Shown: piece by piece, positions 8,101 through 15,190 of the stretch
Numbering within the stretch: position 1 is the first letter of the stretch
Layout: every line of letters starts with the position of its first letter
DNA from: a virus
Virus record (IMG/VR): IMGVR_UViG_3300018049_000042
Coordinates: 1 to 42,373 of that record
Direction: 5' to 3' (one strand)
DNA: 42,373 nt
Position numbers and translations under genes: made by a program
Notes under the pieces: model-generated
Seen by the model: only the letters and a program-made list of their open reading frames with translations
Database searches by the model: none
Told to the model about the DNA's origin: nothing

Positions 8101-10765
8101 TGTTGTTATAAACTCGTGTTACTGCGTCTTGACCAATTTTAATTGGAGAAGCAGTGGCAGGTTTATAAACAAGAGCATCAGGTCCAGAATTATAGTATAC
8201 TGTACCTTCATCAGTTGTAGGTTTAGTATTATCATCCCAAAGAACTCGATCAAATCTTATAAAGTCTGCCGATACTGAATCGGCATTTAAAATGTCTACG
8301 CTTAAGTTTTCAATTCTTGCAGAATCAACGGTAGCAGCATCAATATGAGCATTCGAAACGTCTAATTGCGTAGCATGTGCTGAATCAATAGTAACTTGAC
8401 CCAATATAGCATTATCAATATCTGCTGTGCCAACATTTAATTGATCAACATGTAAACTATCCGCATCTGCTTGACTTACATTAAGCTGACCAATATAAGC
8501 ACTATCTAAAATAGCATTAGCTGATGTAAAAGTATCAATGTCTGCTGTTGCTACATTTAACTGTGTAATATAAGCACTATCAAAATAAGCTTTACCATCA
8601 ACAATATTAATGCTATCAACATCTAGTTGACTTACGTTTAGCTGTGTAATATAAGCGCTGTCGATAGTAACTTGACCTAATGTAGCATTATCGATATCGC
8701 CGATAACAGCATTAAAATTATCAACGTATAGGCTATCCATATCAGCATTAGATAGATTCAACTGAGAAATACTAATGCTATCAACATTTAACTGACTAAT
8801 ATATGCAGAGTCAGCTCTTAAATATTTAAGACTTAAATCTCCAGCTAAACCACTTGCAGTTTTAATAGAAAGTGATCCCTGGCTATCTTCTAATTTTACT
8901 GTTCCAAGATTAATTGTTTGACCAGATAAATATAGATCTTTCCATTTTTTAGTTGGTGAACCAAGATCATATGTAGAATCAACTGATGGTAAAAGATCTC
9001 CGCCAATATGAATATTGCCGCTTGTGGCATCAATAGAAATTGAGTCACTTGAACTAATTACTAATGGAATTGTAGCAGTAATTTCATCTAAGTTAGCAGT
9101 TGTATTATGTTTAATTACAAGATCATTACCTGCACCAAAGTTTAATGATATATCGTCTTGTATTAAAACGTTACTATTAAAGCTATCGATAATAGTATTA
9201 AATACTTGACCGTCACCAGTACTAATTCTATAAGTATTTGTACTTGAGATCCAACGTGTACTATCTACTGAAGCAACTAAAACTTCACCGATGCTATCAA
9301 TACGACCATAGCTATCAACAGTAAATACTGGCATTTGTGTTGGTGAACCATATGTGCCAGCTGTTGAATCATTAATTGGTGTAAGATCAAAGAAGTTGCT
9401 ATCTGGATACCAATGCAAATTCGAATTGCTATTCATAGCATCGTCTAGGTCAGAGTCAAAATCATCTCTACCATAAACTTGTTGAACGTCAACTGAGAAT
9501 ACACCTGTTGCAGAATCGTATTGAAGGTCACCAGATCCACTTACATAACCACGAATTGTTGCAATAGAAGTGCCATCGCCTAATGCAGAATCAAATCTCG
9601 CTCTTGAATAGTATTGCGCTGCTTCTTGTCGGGCTAATACTGTAATGACTCCAACCATATCTTCATGGACACGGCATTGATAGTAATATGTTCCAGCTGT
9701 ATCAGGCGTCCAAGTTACGGTTGCCGTACCTTGACCTGTTACTCCAGAAGCTAAATCATTAATTCCTGTTCCAGCAACTGTTTTAATTAATAATGGATGA
9801 TCTTCCCAAACGGAGTTATTAAATGTTAGTGTATCACCAACTCTAACTGTAAGAGCTGGATCACCGCCACTTATAGATCCATTTCTATCAGTGCCAGTTA
9901 CACTATAGAAAAAATTGCCAGATGCAGTAACTGAATATGTGAAAGATGCAGTAGGAGGTATTTCTGTACCTTCTTCAAGATCAGTTGTTGTAAATGGATT
10001 TAAATTAATGGTTGTTTGATATAGTCCACCATCTGATGTATTAATACTAAGTACACCAGACCCATTTGAAGAATCATAATTAATCGAATCAAGTGAAGCA
10101 ACCGCTACATCTGAAATTGTTGTAATTTGACCACGAGAATTGGTTGTAAGAATTGGAATACGAATAGAAGAACCAAATGTTCCAGAATCTGCGCCTGTAG
10201 AATCAAGGTCAGTTGTAATAGTAAGAACATTGCCAACTTTTACACCACGAGTAGATAGTCCTCGTCCACCGGCCATAGTGATAGTTTCACCATCATATAT
10301 TTGAACAGAGTCAGTAAATCCATCATCCATTGTAAAGGTAACTTCTTTTACCTTATCAATTTCTTGATCTACATAAAATTTAGTTGTAAGTGAACTATCA
10401 TCAAAAACAGCAAGTTGTCTTTGATTAATACGATCAACTTCTAATCTTCCGTCAATAAATACACCATCTGGAGCAGAGATGTACATTTCATCTAAAATAG
10501 TTGGATCATTAAAATCAACACTAATTTTATTACTATCAATTGTAAAATGATCTATTTTTAATTGTCTTAACGTATTAAGATTACGATATTCAGATGCTGA
10601 TGAGTCATAAACCAAAATATCATTATGTACACCTTCACCAACGTTATAACCAGTTCCAGCATCGCCTGAAATATTAACACCACCGATGTTACTAATATCA
10701 AATGAACCAGCTGTAACTCTTCTTACTGGTGTTCCAACTAATACCTTTTTTACAAAAGTTGCCAT
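5162..10765 (-). CDS. Giant repeat-rich tail fibre (1867 aa) with N- and C-terminal cupredoxin domains
   Basis: The largest protein here. Residues 1-270 are beta-rich. Residues about 290-380 are a cupredoxin with His323, Cys364, His367 and Met370. Residues about 645-830 and 1295-1510 are two arrays of imperfect 11-15-residue repeats (DSAYIxQLNV / QADVDSLYVDQ), suggesting an elongated beta-solenoid or trimeric shaft. Residues about 600 and 1605 carry the duplicated YDLGSxxxKWKDLYLSG motif found in phage fibre C-terminal modules, and a GTNLYFTDARV motif lies just before the second array. A second cupredoxin-like domain is at the end, with His1772, Cys1825, His1828 and Met1831. The start overlaps the stop of the 124-aa gene by one base (TAATG), with a strong GGAGGAG upstream, so translation is coupled. 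Role: probably a long host-recognition fibre; its partners are unknown. Confidence 0.85.
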   Translation of the reverse strand: MATFVKKVLVGTPVRRVTAGSFDISNIGGVNISGDAGTGYNVGEGVHNDILVYDSSASEYRNLNTLRQLKIDHFTIDSNKISVDFNDPTILDEMYISAPDGVFIDGRLEVDRINQRQLAVFDDSSLTTKFYVDQEIDKVKEVTFTMDDGFTDSVQIYDGETITMAGGRGLSTRGVKVGNVLTITTDLDSTGADSGTFGSSIRIPILTTNSRGQITTISDVAVASLDSINYDSSNGSGVLSINTSDGGLYQTTINLNPFTTTDLEEGTEIPPTASFTYSVTASGNFFYSVTGTDRNGSISGGDPALTVRVGDTLTFNNSVWEDHPLLIKTVAGTGINDLASGVTGQGTATVTWTPDTAGTYYYQCRVHEDMVGVITVLARQEAAQYYSRARFDSALGDGTSIATIRGYVSGSGDLQYDSATGVFSVDVQQVYGRDDFDSDLDDAMNSNSNLHWYPDSNFFDLTPINDSTAGTYGSPTQMPVFTVDSYGRIDSIGEVLVASVDSTRWISSTNTYRISTGDGQVFNTIIDSFNSNVLIQDDISLNFGAGNDLVIKHNTTANLDEITATIPLVISSSDSISIDATSGNIHIGGDLLPSVDSTYDLGSPTKKWKDLYLSGQTINLGTVKLEDSQGSLSIKTASGLAGDLSLKYLRADSAYISQLNVDSISISQLNLSNADMDSLYVDNFNAVIGDIDNATLGQVTIDSAYITQLNVSQLDVDSINIVDGKAYFDSAYITQLNVATADIDTFTSANAILDSAYIGQLNVSQADADSLHVDQLNVGTADIDNAILGQVTIDSAHATQLDVSNAHIDAATVDSARIENLSVDILNADSVSADFIRFDRVLWDDNTKPTTDEGTVYYNSGPDALVYKPATASPIKIGQDAVTRVYNNTGAMIPRGSPVYVTGATNDFPTIAKAQANDITTIDATIGVLKDSINTNSFGLVLNRGLLGRLDTSSYSVGDLLFVSADSAGKFTTTAPTYPNFAYEVGRVLVVDSAGGANVGGCVQIAQQKEFFEQLRVTGSGRIDQNFTIGGNLTVIGSQIQTTTQSLAVDDTVIEVGAGDTIGAAGTSFGGTGQNDGVFIGHYTGDSVINYHVRIDSAGGSGDTIEWSYDSQYGVLQTFDSAGGTGPTKFVLSAGSLVAALSDGISIKFTAATGHDLNDSWAGEASPINVQIGLVGNYNPDDDSHAYSGLIRDPADNRWKFFQQYLPDPQANVNFADPSLEFAPVQVGTLYASTVDANLTGNVTGTVSDISNHTTTQLAEGTNLYFTDARVKAAIADSAVAVRFDADSGQIKQFISDSAYIGQLNVSQLDVDSLYADQINISQADVDSLYVDQLNVSQADVDSLYVDQLNVSQLDVDSINIVDGKAYFDSAYIGQLNVTIADIDTLTSADAILDSAYIGQLNVATGDIDTLTSANASLDSAYVGQLNVITGDIDNATLGQVTIDSAYITQINVSQGDIDSLHASQLNVDSAYITQLNVSQAHIDSLYADNINLALVDIDTFTADSAIITNISGTSANFTTIERSGATDYNGVWGSASLVPIITLNSSGFVDSIGTTSVAGVTAFAWDSATSTATISTADGGSFTSVINGFGSITSDLIPSLDSTYDLGSVSNKWKDLYLSGSTITLGNVKLQDSAGGLKVMHTSGAMTQVKAGHLKADSAAVDLLGVLNDSNGHYRISHNTVMRSYENRDSNNLISGITQDSNNQGLVNIYVRTGFKTGAHRYWKQGSSKGYFIAYDSDDLYTAKEIQAPHLDLLPGVTYRFHHNDSSMSTHDIRFYWDDAKSGLVSDSAADIIYAGVAGNIDVGNSYAQIKVKQDGPRSLAYQCINHPYMGNSLNTNTTGGSRILGTSTGIKVDGDIDGIIDGGTY
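6724..6813 (-). repeat. Perfect 45-bp tandem duplication in the giant fibre
   Basis: The 45-bp unit starting GATCGACATAAAG at 6724 is repeated exactly at 6769, giving two copies of a 15-residue SQADVDSLYVDQLNV-type repeat within the second repeat array. Confidence 0.8.
8561..8700 (-). repeat. Long-distance duplicate of the 6641-6780 fibre segment
   Basis: Forty bases at 8581-8620 are identical to 6661-6700, exactly 1920 bp (640 codons) apart, with the flanks more diverged. It places a copy of the INIVDGKAYFDSAYI unit in each of the two repeat arrays, indicating that the arrays derive from a common block. Confidence 0.7.
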
Positions 10766-11139
10766 TAGTTAACTCCTCCGCCACTATGATCAAGCGTTGT
10801 TACACCAGGAGTAACTTGAACTCTACCTTCAAGGATTCTTTCAATTACTGGTTGATTATCACTATCTAAGAAAGAAAGTTCAACGTCATAAACGTATCTA
10901 CCTTTATCTAAAGCTTGTGTTTCTGTATTTGTTAATGAAAGGGTTGCAATACCATCAGTAGGTGGAGTTGCAATAATAGAATTAAAATCAGTTGCGGTTG
11001 CTGATGAATAATTTTTTCTTAATTGGGCTTTAACTGTGTGGTTGGTAAGATCTTTAGCATTACCTTGTTCATCAACTAAATGAATTTCAATGGCCACATC
11101 TGTGCCTTGGTCGATCGTAAATTCTTCGTATTGGGCCAT
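10765..11139 (-). CDS. Small Ig-like/BppU-type structural protein (124 aa)
   Basis: A 124-aa protein starting MAQYEEFTIDQG. The pattern of DLTNHTVKAQLRK, then IATLSLTNTETQAL, then GRYVYDVEL resembles the small Ig-like beta-sandwich proteins of marine T4-like phages and the N-terminal domain of BppU-type baseplate proteins; this is recognition by eye. It is the first gene of the leftward transcript, 51 nt downstream of a TATAAATA late promoter at 11191-11198, and its stop overlaps the start of the giant fibre (TAATG). That coupling suggests a protein made alongside the fibre, such as an attachment or chaperone-like partner; the suggestion is inference from position. Confidence 0.75.
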   Translation of the reverse strand: MAQYEEFTIDQGTDVAIEIHLVDEQGNAKDLTNHTVKAQLRKNYSSATATDFNSIIATPPTDGIATLSLTNTETQALDKGRYVYDVELSFLDSDNQPVIERILEGRVQVTPGVTTLDHSGGGVN

Positions 11140-11190
11140 GAAATCCTCGTTTGTTTCTTTGTCGGTATTACTACCCTGCCGCTTTACCTT

Positions 11191-11198
11191 TATTTATA
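11191..11198 (-). promoter_or_regulatory. T4-type late promoter driving the left fibre operon
   Basis: An exact TATAAATA on the minus strand, 51 nt upstream of the 124-aa gene, the same spacing as at the 5151-5158 site. It lies in the 103-bp divergent intergenic region and faces away from the plus-strand promoter at 11220-11227. Confidence 0.7.
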
Positions 11199-11219
11199 AA
11201 AAAATCGCTTTGTAAATGA

Positions 11220-11227
11220 TATAAATA
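11220..11227 (+). promoter_or_regulatory. T4-type late promoter driving the accessory operon
   Basis: An exact TATAAATA on the plus strand, ending 15 nt before the ATG at 11243 and 27 nt before the GTG at 11255. It is the only exact late promoter in a non-coding position on this strand and stands immediately before the 14-ORF operon, which suggests late expression of the whole cassette. Confidence 0.7.
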
Positions 11228-11242
11228 AAAAAAGTAATTACT

Positions 11243-12637
11243 ATGGAGATATATGTGAAAAAAGAAGTTTTGAAGAATAATTTATTGCGTGGTGGTCCAG
11301 GCGATAAAACAAAACCCGGAGAATATGATACTTCAGCTTGGTTTGCCAAACTTTCCCCAACTGGTAAAAATAAAGAAAAAGATCCAAATTCTATATTAAA
11401 TCTGACTAAGAACAAAAAAATATGGTTTTGTTCTATTCCCTTTACTCAAGTATATTCAGAAATTAATGGCAACTATAAAGCATGTTGCTTTGGTGCGGAT
11501 TCTGGTGTAAAAGTTGAAGATGTTTCATTAAGAGAATGGATGGAAGAAAGCGAATACATGAATAGTATTCGTGAAGAAATGCTTGATCCAAACTCTAATT
11601 TTGAAGCAGTAAATAAAATATGTAAAAGGTGTGTTGATGATGAAAAAAGATATGGAAGATCACGTAGAACAAACTGTATGAAAATGCATACTAATGACTG
11701 GGAACATTGGGATGGAATAGAAAAATCTGCAGATATGTTTAAAGCAAGTGGAATATTTGATTTTGAAGATAGAGTATTTGAAATTCAACTAAAAGTTTTT
11801 GGATCAGAATGTAATTTAGATTGCCATATGTGTATTCATGCTAATTCATCAATGCGCATGGATATGGCTAAAAAGGGTGTATGGGATGAAAAAATTTGGG
11901 GATCTCTCGATAGAAAAAAAGCTATATACGAAAATGTAAGTAAAGATAGAACAAAGGGAATAGTTGAACAGGTTGTAGAATTAGCACCTTATATAAGAAG
12001 CATAAAAATTATTGGTGGTGAACCATTAATTATGAAAAAACAATATGAGTTATTAGATGCTTTAGTTGAGACTGGAGATTCTAAAGATATTAGAATAAAA
12101 TATCAAACTAATTTTACTACAATGGTTGCTGGTAAACATAATTTTTTTAATTATGTCCCTCATTTTAAAAATATTGCTATGGTAGGTTCAGTTGATGGAA
12201 TCGGAAAATCTATAGAATATATGAGAAGAAGAACTAATTGGAATGAGTTAGAAAATAATATCGATATGTGTAATAAGTATCCTAATATTGATGTTGATTT
12301 TAACGGTTTAGTTTCTTTTTTAAGTGTACTTCGTTTTTATGAAGTTATTGATTATTGTAAGGGAAATGATAAGATTCATCAAATAAACTGGGCAATGATT
12401 GAAAGACCAAAACATTTACGTGTTAATAATTTACCAGATAAAATAAAAGAAAATTTATTACCAAAATATAAAGATTGGCCAGATATTCAAGCAGCACTAT
12501 CTAAAGACCCAGAACCAGATATAAGTATTCAAGATACATTTAATTATTTGCTAAAACAAGATAAAGCATATATTGGAACCAAATGGGAAATGCATTTATT
12601 CGATGTATTTCCAGAATTGAAAGAATATTATGAATGA
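11243..12637 (+). CDS. Radical SAM enzyme with N-terminal twitch/SPASM-like Cys domain
   Basis: A 464-aa protein numbered from ATG 11243. The radical SAM core starts at Cys190-x3-Cys194-x2-Cys197 (CNLDCHMC), which binds the [4Fe-4S] cluster that cleaves S-adenosylmethionine, with the GGEP motif at 258-261. Before the core, Cys63, Cys81-Cys82 and Cys127-x2-Cys130 follow a pattern like a SPASM/twitch auxiliary cluster domain, but placed N-terminally, as in the family named twitch domain-containing radical SAM (N_Twi_rSAM). The substrate is unknown. First gene of the accessory operon, overlapping the next by 4 nt (ATGA). Start choice: the GTG at 11255 has GGAG 6 nt upstream, whereas the ATG at 11243 would leave a very short leader without a Shine-Dalgarno, so the true start may be 11255. 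Confidence 0.85.
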   Translation: MEIYVKKEVLKNNLLRGGPGDKTKPGEYDTSAWFAKLSPTGKNKEKDPNSILNLTKNKKIWFCSIPFTQVYSEINGNYKACCFGADSGVKVEDVSLREWMEESEYMNSIREEMLDPNSNFEAVNKICKRCVDDEKRYGRSRRTNCMKMHTNDWEHWDGIEKSADMFKASGIFDFEDRVFEIQLKVFGSECNLDCHMCIHANSSMRMDMAKKGVWDEKIWGSLDRKKAIYENVSKDRTKGIVEQVVELAPYIRSIKIIGGEPLIMKKQYELLDALVETGDSKDIRIKYQTNFTTMVAGKHNFFNYVPHFKNIAMVGSVDGIGKSIEYMRRRTNWNELENNIDMCNKYPNIDVDFNGLVSFLSVLRFYEVIDYCKGNDKIHQINWAMIERPKHLRVNNLPDKIKENLLPKYKDWPDIQAALSKDPEPDISIQDTFNYLLKQDKAYIGTKWEMHLFDVFPELKEYYE

Positions 12638-13845
12638 ATAATGATCTTAAAAATGAACGCAGTTTAGATTATCTAAGAAAACAAACATGGTGGTGTCCAA
12701 GATTATTTGATCATATTTACACAAACACAACTGGAGAATATACCGTTTGCTGTGTTGGAGGATCAAATAAAGAAACAGTATCAAACACGGATCCCCTTGA
12801 TTGGTATTTTGGAAATGTATATCAAAGTTGTCGGAGAGCTGCGCTTGGTTTGGGTGATGATAAAGATAAAAAAATATTAGAGCATCAATGTCAAAGATGT
12901 ATTGAACAAGAAAAAACCCACGGCAACTCTGAAAGAATACAATTATCTAACAAAATAAATGATATTGATGAAGTTATTAAAATCACCAATGATTTTTATA
13001 GAAATGGTAAACCATCTTTACGACAAAATGGTTTAATACTCCAATTTAGACAATTTGGAACTACTTGTAATTTAGATTGTTACATGTGTCATCCATTTAA
13101 TTCATCTGTACGAGAAAAAACTTCAAGAGAAAATAATTATTATGAATTAGTATCATTTGAAAAACCGCAACCTTTTAAAGGAGGAGAAAATCAAAATAGA
13201 TTTTTGGATAATATAGAAAAGATTATTCCATACACAAGAATAATTGTATTACAAGGAGGAGAGCCATTTCTTCTTAAAAAACAATTTGAATATTTAGATA
13301 AAGTAATAGAATCAGATTGGGGTGGAGAAGATATAATATTAGAAATGAATTCTAATCTTACAATATTAGGATCAGGAAATAAAAGCATTTTAGATTATAT
13401 AAAACATTTTGAGTTTCTACAAATCAATATTTCTTTAGATGGGTTTGGAAAATATAACGATTATATTAGAAGGAGATCTTTTTGGAAAGATATTATGTAC
13501 AATTATAATTTGTTAAAAGAATATGAAAATGTACATATGCAAGTATTTTCAACTGTATCACTTTTAAGTATTTTAAGATTTAAAGAATTAGAAAAATGGT
13601 GTAATGAAAACAATTTGGACCAAAGATTATATGTAGTAGATGATCCAAAAGAACTTCATCCAAAAAATTTACCTGATAAAATAAAAAATAAATTGATGCC
13701 TATGTACATTAATAACGAAATAGTTTATAATAGTTTATTATTAGATAGAAACGAAGATGAATATAATAAAGCTATTCAATACATTCGTAAAACTGACGAA
13801 CTATATAAAACAAACTTATTTGAAATATATCCGGAGCTAGCATGA
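12634..13845 (+). CDS. Second radical SAM enzyme of the N-terminal twitch type
   Basis: A 403-aa paralogue of the preceding gene. The core cluster is Cys145-x3-Cys149-x2-Cys152 (CNLDCYMC) and a QGGEP motif follows about 65 residues later. The N-terminal domain has Cys21, Cys39-Cys40, Cys66 and Cys86-x2-Cys89, with the same WxC / GEYTVCC / CQRC-x3-E-x2-G-x-S-x-R layout as its neighbour, so the two arose by duplication and have diverged widely. It overlaps the upstream and downstream genes by 4 nt each, implying translational coupling. The substrate is not predictable. Members of the twitch/SPASM class are known to act on peptides or on sugar and cyclitol carbons. Confidence 0.85.
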   Translation: MNNDLKNERSLDYLRKQTWWCPRLFDHIYTNTTGEYTVCCVGGSNKETVSNTDPLDWYFGNVYQSCRRAALGLGDDKDKKILEHQCQRCIEQEKTHGNSERIQLSNKINDIDEVIKITNDFYRNGKPSLRQNGLILQFRQFGTTCNLDCYMCHPFNSSVREKTSRENNYYELVSFEKPQPFKGGENQNRFLDNIEKIIPYTRIIVLQGGEPFLLKKQFEYLDKVIESDWGGEDIILEMNSNLTILGSGNKSILDYIKHFEFLQINISLDGFGKYNDYIRRRSFWKDIMYNYNLLKEYENVHMQVFSTVSLLSILRFKELEKWCNENNLDQRLYVVDDPKELHPKNLPDKIKNKLMPMYINNEIVYNSLLLDRNEDEYNKAIQYIRKTDELYKTNLFEIYPELA

Positions 13846-14576
13846 AATTATCTTATGGAAACCAAGAAATAGACTTATTTGATAAAAAAATTCCAAGTCA
13901 AGTATTACTTGCTTTATCGGGAGGTTTAGATTCGGCATCATTGTTTTATTTAATCTGTAATAATTTTCCGGAAATTGAAATTATTCCGTATACCGGTTGG
14001 GACAAAACGGCCCCATTTGATTACTTATGTGCTAAAGATATTATTCAATTTATGAAAGAAAAATTTCCAAAGCAAAAAATATTAGAGCATGAAGTTTTTG
14101 AATTTGACATTAATGATAAAGAATGGAGAAATCTTGCTAAAGAAAAATGGGAAGAAGAAAAAGTTATTATTGATGGAAAAAAAGTTGAAAGAGCTAGTTC
14201 TATATCTGGACTCACAAAAATATTAATGAAAAGGCATTTTGAAAACGAACTTAGAAAAAAATGGAATAATGCCTTAATGATTACAGGAATGACTTGTAAT
14301 CCTCCAATAGAAGAACAAAGAAAAAATAATTTTTATGAATTAGCTGAAAGGCGTAGAGATACTAGAAATCAAATGCCATGGTTTAAAACAATATATCAAC
14401 CTTATATAAATATCGATAAGAAGTTTGTAGCGAATGTTTATAAAGAACATGAACTTATGGATACATTATATCCTTTAACAAGTTCGTGTGTAGGTTCAGA
14501 AGAAGAAACAAATTATTTTTCAAAACCATGTGGAAAATGTTTTTGGTGTAAAGAAAAAGAATGGGCGTTTAAATGA
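13842..14576 (+). CDS. PP-loop ATPase, QueC-like with C-terminal Cys cluster
   Basis: A 244-aa protein. Residues 21-32 hold the PP-loop SGGLDSA (Ser26-Gly27-Gly28-Leu29-Asp30-Ser31), which binds and adenylates with ATP in the N-type ATP pyrophosphatase superfamily. The C-terminus has Cys216, Cys230, Cys233 and Cys236 (C-x13-C-x2-C-x2-C), resembling the zinc site of QueC (7-cyano-7-deazaguanine synthase) but with a longer first spacing. The rest does not look like QueC: the middle has TGMTCNPPIEEQRK instead of the QueC substrate motif, and no queD, queE or folE is present in the window. The protein therefore probably activates a carboxylate or carbonyl for amidation, or thiolates, another substrate in this operon's pathway. 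It overlaps both neighbours by 4 nt. Confidence 0.8.
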   Translation: MKLSYGNQEIDLFDKKIPSQVLLALSGGLDSASLFYLICNNFPEIEIIPYTGWDKTAPFDYLCAKDIIQFMKEKFPKQKILEHEVFEFDINDKEWRNLAKEKWEEEKVIIDGKKVERASSISGLTKILMKRHFENELRKKWNNALMITGMTCNPPIEEQRKNNFYELAERRRDTRNQMPWFKTIYQPYINIDKKFVANVYKEHELMDTLYPLTSSCVGSEEETNYFSKPCGKCFWCKEKEWAFK

Positions 14577-15190
14577 CAATAGAAAAAGTATATTCAAAAA
14601 GACAACAGATAAGAATATATCAACAAGATATATATCCATCTGAAACTGATGTGCAAATTTTACTTGAAACAGCATATAAGTTGGTTGCTTCAAAACAAAG
14701 GCTAATGCCATATAGTGTTTATGTTTTAGGTCCAAAACAAAAACAGCTTAAAGAAACTTTTTATGATATGACTACACATACAAATTCATTTAATAATACA
14801 AATGCAAAAGCCCCATATGTGTTAATGTTTACTCCAAGATTAGTATACCCACCCGCATCTATTGCAAAGGCTATGAGAAAAAACGCGGAATTATATAAAA
14901 CATGCGATCCAAATAATTTTGCTGGACCTCAACAAAAAATGGAAACAGCTATAGAAATTGGAATGTTTTGTAAACTACTTACCGGTTTATGCATAGAAAA
15001 AGATATTAATGTTTCTTACTTATTATGCTTTCCAGACCAATTACAAGATAAAAGATGGGACGAAGAATTTAAATTTTTACAAAAACAGCCCGTATTATTT
15101 AGTATGCAATTAGGATATAAAGCTGCTCCTCCAATTCTTGAAGCGCATGAAAAACCTGATGTTGATGAGATTATTAAGTGGGTTGTTTAA
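14573..15190 (+). CDS. Nitroreductase-like flavoprotein
   Basis: A 205-aa protein with the layout of the FMN-dependent nitroreductase family: near the N-terminus Arg10 and Arg14 in a KRxxIRxY motif (phosphate contacts of FMN in the family), a helix LLETAYKL, SKQRLMPYSVYVL at about 40-52 matching the usual S-x-N-x-QP-W-x-V strand, APYVLMF, a helix with E-IGMFCKLLTGLC, and a C-terminal GY motif. Such enzymes reduce or oxidise small molecules with NAD(P)H. In this operon it could supply a redox step in tailoring a product; the substrate is unknown. It overlaps the PP-loop gene by 4 nt and the next gene by 13 nt. The assignment rests on pattern recognition, so moderate confidence. Confidence 0.7.
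   Translation: MTIEKVYSKRQQIRIYQQDIYPSETDVQILLETAYKLVASKQRLMPYSVYVLGPKQKQLKETFYDMTTHTNSFNNTNAKAPYVLMFTPRLVYPPASIAKAMRKNAELYKTCDPNNFAGPQQKMETAIEIGMFCKLLTGLCIEKDINVSYLLCFPDQLQDKRWDEEFKFLQKQPVLFSMQLGYKAAPPILEAHEKPDVDEIIKWVV

Larger units (their letters stand above)
11140..11242. promoter_or_regulatory. Divergent intergenic region between fibre operon and accessory operon
   Basis: A 103-bp AT-rich region. It holds two outward-facing exact late promoters (11191-11198 leftward and 11220-11227 rightward), separated by 21 bp. No hairpin terminator is evident. It is the only gap over 100 bp in the window. Confidence 0.65.

Noticed and set aside
11194-11415. 73-aa minus-strand frame with membrane-like residues
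   Set aside because: It overlaps the start of the first radical SAM gene and the divergent promoters, has no ribosome site, and looks like an AT-rich antisense frame.
13842-14576. Annotating this as true QueC with 7-deazaguanine DNA modification
   Set aside because: The substrate motif is not QueC-like and no partner genes are present, so only PP-loop ATPase is supported.
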